In this document: positions 44,836-49,769 of the stretch, piece after piece
Layout: each line of letters opens with the position of its first letter
How positions within the stretch are numbered: position 1 is the stretch's first letter
DNA from: an uncultured Clostridia bacterium
Lineage (GTDB): Bacteria; Bacillota; Clostridia; TANB77; CAG-508
Assembly (NCBI GenBank): GCA_944388805.1
Contig: CALXKE010000013.1
Coordinates: 1-49,769 of the forward strand
Reading direction: 5' to 3'
Length of the DNA: 49,769 nucleotides
Made by a program: the position numbers and the translations under genes
The notes under the pieces: generated by a model
Database searches by the model: none
Seen by the model: only the letters and a program-made list of their open reading frames with translations
Told to the model about the DNA's origin: nothing

Positions 44836-45519
44836 CTATTTTTGATTAATAAATAAGCTTGGTCCCATTGTTTTAGCGATTGCTACACTTCTAATATATT
44901 GACCTTTTGCTGCTGCTGGTTTAGCTTTAATAATTGCATTCATAATTGTTTCATAGTTTTCAGCTAATTTATCAGCACCAAATGAAACTTTTCCAAAACC
45001 TAAGTGAATAATGTTTGTTTTATCTAATCTATATTCTACTTTTCCTGATTTAATTTCATTGATTGCTTTTGTTACATCCATTGTAACTGTTCCTGATTTA
45101 GGGTTTGGCATTAATCCTTTTGGTCCTAATACTTTTCCTAATCTTCCTACAACACCCATCATATCTGGAGTTGCAACAACTACATCATAATCAAACCAGT
45201 TTTCATTTTGGATTTTTGGTATTAATTCTTCTGCTCCAACATAATCAGCTCCTGCTTTTTGTGCTTCTTCTGCTTTTGGTCCTTTTGCAAATACTAATAC
45301 TTTTTGTGTTTTACCTGTACCATTTGGAAGTACAACTGTACCTCTTACTTGTTGGTCAGCATGTTTTGAATCAACACCTAATTTAACATGTAATTCAACT
45401 GTTTCATCAAATTTTGCTTTTGGCATTTTTTCAATGATATCTAATGCTTCTTTGATATCATATTCTTTTGTTTTGTCAACTAATTTTACACTTTCTGCAT
45501 ATCTTTTTGACATTTTCAT
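44836..45519 (-). CDS. rplA: Ribosomal protein L1
   Basis: L1 forms the mobile stalk at the E site and represses its operon. The start [15 protein letters not shown] is chosen because AAGGAGG precedes it; the longer frame has none. Signature: [20 protein letters not shown] followed by [11 protein letters not shown]. The length is 227 aa. It is separated from rplK by 231 bases with a palindrome. Confidence 0.97.
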   Translation of the reverse strand: MKMSKRYAESVKLVDKTKEYDIKEALDIIEKMPKAKFDETVELHVKLGVDSKHADQQVRGTVVLPNGTGKTQKVLVFAKGPKAEEAQKAGADYVGAEELIPKIQNENWFDYDVVVATPDMMGVVGRLGKVLGPKGLMPNPKSGTVTMDVTKAINEIKSGKVEYRLDKTNIIHLGFGKVSFGADKLAENYETIMNAIIKAKPAAAKGQYIRSVAIAKTMGPSLFINQK

Positions 45520-45625
45520 TTTTTTAACCTCCTTTGGTATTAGCGAGCTATGCTCTCCCAATTAATTAATTTATTTATTTTTTGATTATATTAAAAACTT
45601 TTATATTTTTAAACTTTTATCTTAT

Positions 45626-45752
45626 AAAACAAATCAAAATTAGTATATTGTGCATTTTTTTGTATGATTTGTCAAGATGAAGGCGTACGATGGTACGTCG
45701 AAGTTTGACAAATTGTACAAAAATGTGCAAGATGCTGATTTTCATTTGTTTT
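45626..45752. repeat. Long imperfect palindrome between rplK and rplA
   Basis: Arms of about 60 bases pair: AAAACAAATCAAAATTAGTA on the left with its near-complement ending CATTTGTTTT on the right, then TTGTGCATTTTT / AAAATGTGCAA and GATTTGTCAA / TTTGACAAATT, with a centre at GGCGTACGATGGTACGTC. It takes in the rplK stop codon. It lies within a strongly expressed operon and has no T-run. Confidence 0.85.
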
Positions 45753-46179
45753 AGTCTGTAACAACAACACCCATAGACCTAGCAGTACCTTCTACCATGC
45801 TCATAGCTGTTTCTAATGATGCAGCATTTAAGTCTGGCATTTTTTGTTCAGCAATTTCTTTTACTTGTGCTTTTGTTATTTTAGCAACTTTTTCTTTATT
45901 TGGTTTTCCTGAACCTTTTTGAATTTTAATTGCTTTTTTGATTAAAACTGCAACTGGTGGTACTTTTGTTATAAAATCAAATGATTTATCTTTATATACA
46001 GTAATAACAACTGGTATGATCATTCCAGGTTGGTTTGCTGTTCTATCATTAAATTCTTTAACAAATTGCATAATGTTAACACCACTTGAACCTAAAGCTG
46101 GACCTACTGGTGGAGCTGGTGTTGCTTTTCCTGCCTCTATTTGTAATTTAATAATATTTGTAACTTCTTTTTCTGCCAT
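45751..46179 (-). CDS. rplK: Ribosomal protein L11
   Basis: L11 binds the GTPase centre of 23S rRNA and is the site of thiostrepton-type antibiotics. [20 protein letters not shown], the proline switch region, [10 protein letters not shown] and the C-terminal TARSMGVVV are all present. The length is 142 aa, as usual. It follows nusG by 15 bases. GGAGGTG precedes the ATG. Confidence 0.98.
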   Translation of the reverse strand: MAEKEVTNIIKLQIEAGKATPAPPVGPALGSSGVNIMQFVKEFNDRTANQPGMIIPVVITVYKDKSFDFITKVPPVAVLIKKAIKIQKGSGKPNKEKVAKITKAQVKEIAEQKMPDLNAASLETAMSMVEGTARSMGVVVTD

Positions 46180-46194
46180 TGTAATGGCACCTCC

Positions 46195-46731
46195 TTATTT
46201 TATTTTTTGAACTTGTGAGAATTCTAGTTCCACTGGTGTTTCTCTTCCAAACATTGAAACTAAAACTTTTACCTTATGTTTCTCTTTATTAATTTCTTTT
46301 ACTGTTCCTGTAAATCCTTCGAAAGGACCATTCATAACTTGTACTTGTTCGTCAACATCATAGTCAACATTGATAGAAACATCTTCAAATCCCATATTGC
46401 GAATTTCTTCTTCTGTTAATGGAATTGGATCTGTTCCTGAACCTACAAATCCTGTAACTCCTCTTGTATTTCTAACGATATACCAAGATTGTTCTGTTAC
46501 AATCATTTTGATTAGCACATATCCTGGAAAAACTTTTTTTAGATTTACTTTTCTTTTTCCATCTTTTATTTCAATTTGTTCTTCCATTGGTACTATGATA
46601 TCAAAGAAATAATCTTCAAGTTCTCTATTTTTTATTGTCTTTTCTAAATCTTTTTTTACTTTATTTTCATAGCCTGAATATGTATGCACAACATACCATC
46701 TAGGCTTCATATCATAATCCTTTTGAGACAT
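46195..46731 (-). CDS. nusG: Transcription termination/antitermination factor NusG
   Basis: NusG binds RNA polymerase and links it with Rho and ribosomes. The NGN domain starts with [20 protein letters not shown], with PGYVLIKM and the [11 protein letters not shown] loop; the KOW domain (about 125-178) has [21 protein letters not shown], described in parts. The length is 178 aa, as usual. It lies in the standard secE-nusG-rplK order. Confidence 0.98.
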   Translation of the reverse strand: MSQKDYDMKPRWYVVHTYSGYENKVKKDLEKTIKNRELEDYFFDIIVPMEEQIEIKDGKRKVNLKKVFPGYVLIKMIVTEQSWYIVRNTRGVTGFVGSGTDPIPLTEEEIRNMGFEDVSINVDYDVDEQVQVMNGPFEGFTGTVKEINKEKHKVKVLVSMFGRETPVELEFSQVQKIK

Positions 46732-46754
46732 ATATATAAGCCTCCTTAATAAAT

Positions 46755-47174
46755 TTATTCTACACTATTTTCCGTAGTAGCTTGACTTTCATCTACTGTT
46801 TCATCTGCCGTATTCGTATCAGTTGCATTTTCAGTAGTTTCTGTGTTTTCTCCATCTGTTGTTTCATTTGCTGTATTTTCAGTTGTATTACTACTATCTC
46901 CACTATCTGTAGATTGCATTGTTTGAATAGATGATTTTATCTTATCTATTCCATATTTATTTAATGATTCAAAAGCTAAATCTAAAACAAATACAATAAT
47001 TGCTGTAATTAGAACAATGGTAATAACAGCTACTGTATTATTAAGTAATTGTTTCGGTGTTGGCCAAATTACTTTTTTTAATTCTGCTTTTAACCCCTTA
47101 AAAAAACTTTTCTTATTTTTGTTATCCTTGTTATTATTCTCTTTATTCGTAACTTTTTTATCTTTTTTAGCCAT
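46755..47174 (-). CDS. secE: SecE translocase subunit with a long Thr/Glu-rich tail
   Basis: SecE clamps SecY in the membrane. The basic N terminus ([20 protein letters not shown]) leads to [20 protein letters not shown], the conserved amphipathic helix, and one membrane helix (about 47-67, [18 protein letters not shown]), as in Gram-positive SecE. A normal SecE ends soon after this helix; here about 55 further residues follow, nearly all T, E, N, D, S and A ([20 protein letters not shown] pattern). The tail would lie outside the cell. GGAGG precedes the ATG. Confidence 0.93.
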   Translation of the reverse strand: MAKKDKKVTNKENNNKDNKNKKSFFKGLKAELKKVIWPTPKQLLNNTVAVITIVLITAIIVFVLDLAFESLNKYGIDKIKSSIQTMQSTDSGDSSNTTENTANETTDGENTETTENATDTNTADETVDESQATTENSVE

Positions 47175-47203
47175 TTTATATCCTCCTTAAAATAGCTTAT
47201 CAA

Positions 47204-47368
47204 CTATTTAGTCTCTTTATGTGTTGTACGTTTTTTACAGAATTTGCAATATTTAACTAGTTCTAATCTATCTGTATTGTTTCTCTTATTTTTTGTTGTT
47301 GTATAATTTCTTCTTTTACATTCTGTACACTCTAATGTTATATTTTCTCTTGGACCTTTTGCTGCCAT
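47204..47368 (-). CDS. rpmG: Ribosomal protein L33 (zinc-ribbon form)
   Basis: This 54-aa protein is below the size of most gene calls and starts [20 protein letters not shown]. It continues [10 protein letters not shown] and ends with [16 protein letters not shown]. The two CxxC pairs (CTEC and CKFC) mark the zinc-binding form. GGAGGTG precedes the ATG. It is the first gene of the minus-strand operon rpmG-secE-nusG-rplK-rplA-rplJ-rplL, in the order usual for Firmicutes. Confidence 0.97.
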   Translation of the reverse strand: MAAKGPRENITLECTECKRRNYTTTKNKRNNTDRLELVKYCKFCKKRTTHKETK

Positions 47369-47444
47369 TTAAATACACCTCCGAATTTTACATTACTTTT
47401 TTAAACGATGTGAACGTATGTCCGTAATATACATACGCTTAAAT

Positions 47445-47473
47445 ATTTTACCACCTTTTCCTTGATATGTCAA
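47445..47473 (-). promoter_or_regulatory. Promoter of the rpmG-secE-nusG-rpl operon
   Basis: On the minus strand TTGACA and TAAAAT are separated by 17 bases. The leader of about 75 bases before the rpmG ATG holds a small hairpin (CGTATGT / ACATACG). Confidence 0.8.
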
Positions 47474-47544
47474 TGAATTTTTCCACTTTTTTAGAGAATT
47501 TTTTAAAAAATTTTTTGATTATTTTTTTAATTCAAGATTCATTA

Positions 47545-47577
47545 AAAAAAGAAGAAATTTTTTTCTTTCTTCTTTCT
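47545..47577 (-). terminator. Terminator after the flavin reductase gene
   Basis: On the minus strand AAAGAAGAAA and TTTCTTCTTT form a stem with an 8-base loop and a T-run. Confidence 0.7.
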
Positions 47578-47580
47578 GAT

Positions 47581-48168
47581 TCATTTCTTTTTTCTTCTAT
47601 TTTTCTTCTTTTTTTGAACAGAAAAGCCAAATTTTCCAAGCTTTTTTCCTAATGCATAATAATGACCATTTGCATAAGCTATTAAATCGCATTTAGAAAT
47701 ATCAAAAGCACCTTTTTCATCTATGTATTGTTTATCTGCATTGATTGCTAAAACATCTGCTACAAATACATGGTGACTTCCCATTTCTTGTATTTCTCTT
47801 ACCTTACATTCTACAGAAACAGGACTTTCTTTTATCATTGGACATTTCACAAAATTTGCTTTTTCCTTAGTTAATTTCATTTCTTTAAATTTATCCACTT
47901 GGCTACCTGTTTTTACTCCACACCAGTCAGTTGCCCTTGCTAGATTTTTATTTGTTAAATTGATAACAAATTCTCCTTGTTCTTTTATTAAGTGATAAGA
48001 ATATCTAGTCGGCCTAACAGCAATATATACTGTTGCTGGATTGGTATTTAAAATACCTGTCCAAGCAACAGTAATAATATTGGATTCTTCCATTGTCCCG
48101 CAACTTACCATCACAACTGGTAAAGGGTATAGAAATGTCCCTGCTTTCCATGTCACTTTATTGCTCAT
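47581..48168 (-). CDS. Flavin reductase-like FMN-binding protein
   Basis: The start MSNKVTWKAGTFLYPLPVVMVS is chosen because GAAGGAG lies 7 bases before it. The family (flavin reductase/DIM6-NTAB type) shows WKAGTFLYPLPVVMVSCG in parts, NIITVAWTGILNTNPATVYI, the IAVRPTRYSYHLI segment and FVINLTN, with NIITVAW as the FMN contact. It probably binds FMN and carries electrons between small donors. The C-terminal 15 residues are strongly basic (VQKKKKNRRKKK), which is unusual. It overlaps the upstream J-like gene by 11 bases, so they are coupled. The length is 195 aa. Confidence 0.88.
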   Translation of the reverse strand: MSNKVTWKAGTFLYPLPVVMVSCGTMEESNIITVAWTGILNTNPATVYIAVRPTRYSYHLIKEQGEFVINLTNKNLARATDWCGVKTGSQVDKFKEMKLTKEKANFVKCPMIKESPVSVECKVREIQEMGSHHVFVADVLAINADKQYIDEKGAFDISKCDLIAYANGHYYALGKKLGKFGFSVQKKKKNRRKKK

Positions 48169-49462
48169 GCTCTTCTCCTTCTTTGCTTTCTTTTTTCTCA
48201 TTTTCTTTTGTTATCTCATTGAATTTCATAACAGCAGACAACTCATCTTTATTAGTTAAATCATGAAAATAGTTGCCATCTTTATCTTTTAAAACTTCTC
48301 CTAAATATCCTTCATTATATTTGGTACCTTCTATACTATCTTCTGATAAAAATACATTAGCAACAAAATCGTAATATTCTTCATTTTGAAGTTCTCCTGT
48401 TTTAGGATTTCTAGATAAATCTATCATATTTAAATTTGTATATCTAACATCCCATTTTTTCTCTCCATTAACTGTTCTAGTGATTCTATATGCATCAAGC
48501 ATTCCTGTCATTCTATTAGAATTTTTATATCCTAACATACCAATTCTTTCAACTGTTACTGCTGTTCCATCTTCTCTTACAAGTACTACTGATAAATTTC
48601 TTTTTTTCTCTTTTTCTTGCTCTATTCTTTCTTTTTCAGTAATCTCTAATGATTTATATCCCACTTGTTGAATAGAATTTGGATTATAAGATTGTGCAAT
48701 ACTATATTTTTTTCTTAATTCGCTTTGTCTAATTCTTTCTTTTACTTGATCTTCTCGCTTTTTAAGCTCAACATTATAAGCTTTTCTTAATTCTTTTGTT
48801 GCAACCTTAGCATATGCACTTTCAACTCTTTCAATTTCTCCTTCCAATCTAACAATGTCACCATCGATTCTTGATTTTTTACGATAACTTTCTGCATCTT
48901 TTTTACCTTCTAAAGAAGCTAGTTCAGCCTGCAATTCCTTAATTTCCTTTTTCTTTTCATTTATAGCAAAATTTTTGAAACTTAACAAATCATTATCAAT
49001 CCTTATAGAATCCCTTTTTGTATCATCACATCTATTTTCCATGTGTAAAATTTGATACGCATTTTCTGTAAGATTTCTATCAATTTTCGATTTAGGATCT
49101 TGCATCTTTATACTAAAATCCATATAATCATCATAAACTTGCCTACTTTTTTGATCTTTGATTTCTAAATAAGCACTTCTTACTAATCGTATCTCATCTT
49201 CTATTTCTTTTATTTTTTTTCTTAAATCTAATTCTAGTTTAAGATCCTGCATTTCACCTAAATTTTTATTTTCTTCTATTTCTCTTAATTGTTCTATTAA
49301 AGGAGCCTTGTCTCTTTCTAGTTTATGTAGAGTATCATCCCTTTTATGTACCAGAAAATCATTTTGATTAGCTTCTTTACCTTCTTTGCTTGTTCCTCCT
49401 ATTGTAATAACAGCATCTCTACTAGTTCCTAATATCTGATATGCATTTCTTTTATCTTCCAT
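48158..49462 (-). CDS. Protein with two degenerate J-domain-like repeats (434 aa)
   Basis: The start MEDKRNAYQILGTSRDAV is chosen because AAAGGA lies 8 bases before that ATG; the upstream ATG has none. Residues 6-117 and 134-233 each begin with NAYQIL and end with AY..(I/A)..K..R..Y, the first and last helices of a J-domain. The middle, with the HPD triad, is replaced by long charged coiled coils. So the fold resembles J but Hsp70 activation is unlikely. The C-terminal 150 residues (VERIGMLGYKNSN, YDFVANVFL) look like a separate domain that I do not know. It is followed by the flavin reductase gene with overlap. I infer the J relation from motif spacing alone. Confidence 0.7.
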   Translation of the reverse strand: MEDKRNAYQILGTSRDAVITIGGTSKEGKEANQNDFLVHKRDDTLHKLERDKAPLIEQLREIEENKNLGEMQDLKLELDLRKKIKEIEDEIRLVRSAYLEIKDQKSRQVYDDYMDFSIKMQDPKSKIDRNLTENAYQILHMENRCDDTKRDSIRIDNDLLSFKNFAINEKKKEIKELQAELASLEGKKDAESYRKKSRIDGDIVRLEGEIERVESAYAKVATKELRKAYNVELKKREDQVKERIRQSELRKKYSIAQSYNPNSIQQVGYKSLEITEKERIEQEKEKKRNLSVVLVREDGTAVTVERIGMLGYKNSNRMTGMLDAYRITRTVNGEKKWDVRYTNLNMIDLSRNPKTGELQNEEYYDFVANVFLSEDSIEGTKYNEGYLGEVLKDKDGNYFHDLTNKDELSAVMKFNEITKENEKKESKEGEEHEQ

Positions 49463-49699
49463 AATATCATTCCTTTCAATCATTTTTTATAGATTTTATA
49501 CATTTCTAATTGTATATACAATTTAGACTTTGTCTTAATTCTATCTAAAATTCTTTTATATACAAACAAAATATACTATTTTACAAAGTTCACCTTTTAT
49601 ATTATACCATATTTTCCCATAAAAAGCAAAAATCAGAAATTAATATACACTATTTAAATATACTAATTTCTAACTTTTCAATATATTAAATAAAAAAAA

Positions 49700-49769
49700 T
49701 CTAGCAACAACCTATCTTCCCAGCAGGGTAACCCACAAGTATTTTCGGCACACTTAGGCTTGACTTCTG
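49700..49769 (-). rRNA. rrf: 5S rRNA, 3' end (cut by window edge)
   Basis: The minus strand reads CAGAAGTCAAGCCTAAGTGT, then GCCGAAAATACTTGTGGGTT and ACCCTGCTGGGAAGATAGGT before a TTGTTGCTAG end and a T-run. These are the usual 3' half of 5S rRNA (GCCGATGATACT-like and GGGAA-ATAGG). The rest, and probably 23S and 16S, lies beyond the window. Confidence 0.93.

Overview
The window is a stretch of an AT-rich, low-GC Firmicute chromosome, almost certainly an anaerobic member of the Clostridia. The reasons are strong AGGAGG ribosome-binding sites, TTGACA/TATAAT promoters, a pyrimidine operon with PyrB plus PyrI and with the NAD-linked PyrD/PyrK dihydroorotate dehydrogenase, rubredoxin, a 2,4-diaminopentanoate-dehydrogenase-like enzyme, cohesin/dockerin proteins and two sortases. 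I cannot name the species from the sequence.

Layout. 1-3100: the start of gap (minus strand, cut by the window edge) and a large 898-residue protein of unknown function. 3250-10760: a minus-strand pyrimidine operon in the order pyrB-pyrI-pyrC-(ArsC/Spx-like)-(P-loop kinase)-pyrF-pyrK-(PLC-like)-pyrD, driven by a clear promoter in front of pyrB. A divergent pyrE-like gene and a HAD phosphatase lie at 10870-12690. Five of the six de novo enzymes, plus the divergent OPRT, are therefore in one place; carbamoyl phosphate synthase is not in the window. 12990-18890: rubredoxin, then a cell-surface module on the minus strand: a cohesin-LPXTG protein, a sortase, a dockerin-bearing peptidoglycan hydrolase and a second membrane-anchored cohesin protein. 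19180-27100: asnS, small accessory genes, proS, scpB and mutS2. 27350-31510: divergent SecF/SecD, an HD phosphohydrolase broken by a +1 frameshift, and an rRNA methyltransferase. 31700-35690: an accessory island with a VWA protein, an 894-residue J-domain protein and a small unknown gene. 35868-43530: tRNA-Gly, a Lon-family protease, a DUF421/DUF4363 pair, a small four-helix membrane protein, a second sortase, the dehydrogenase and mtnN. 43640-47480: the rpmG-secE-nusG-rplK-rplA-rplJ-rplL operon with an L10 leader and a terminator. 47580-49769: a flavin reductase, a J-like protein with two degenerate repeats, and the 3' end of a 5S rRNA entering at the window edge.

Repeats. Four loci carry a GGGGACGGACTC-type palindromic repeat, one of them a nearly complete 315-bp imperfect palindrome. 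Three further unrelated long palindromes lie between genes, two of them inside operons.

The most interesting system is the 13.2-18.9 kb cluster. One short locus encodes a sortase, a sortable cohesin, a membrane cohesin and a dockerin-tagged glucosaminidase-like hydrolase, which suggests a small cellulosome-like device for docking a cell-wall hydrolase on the surface. The VWA/J-domain/LRR pair at 31.7-35.3 kb is the second candidate. All functions are inferred from sequence motifs; no searches were run.
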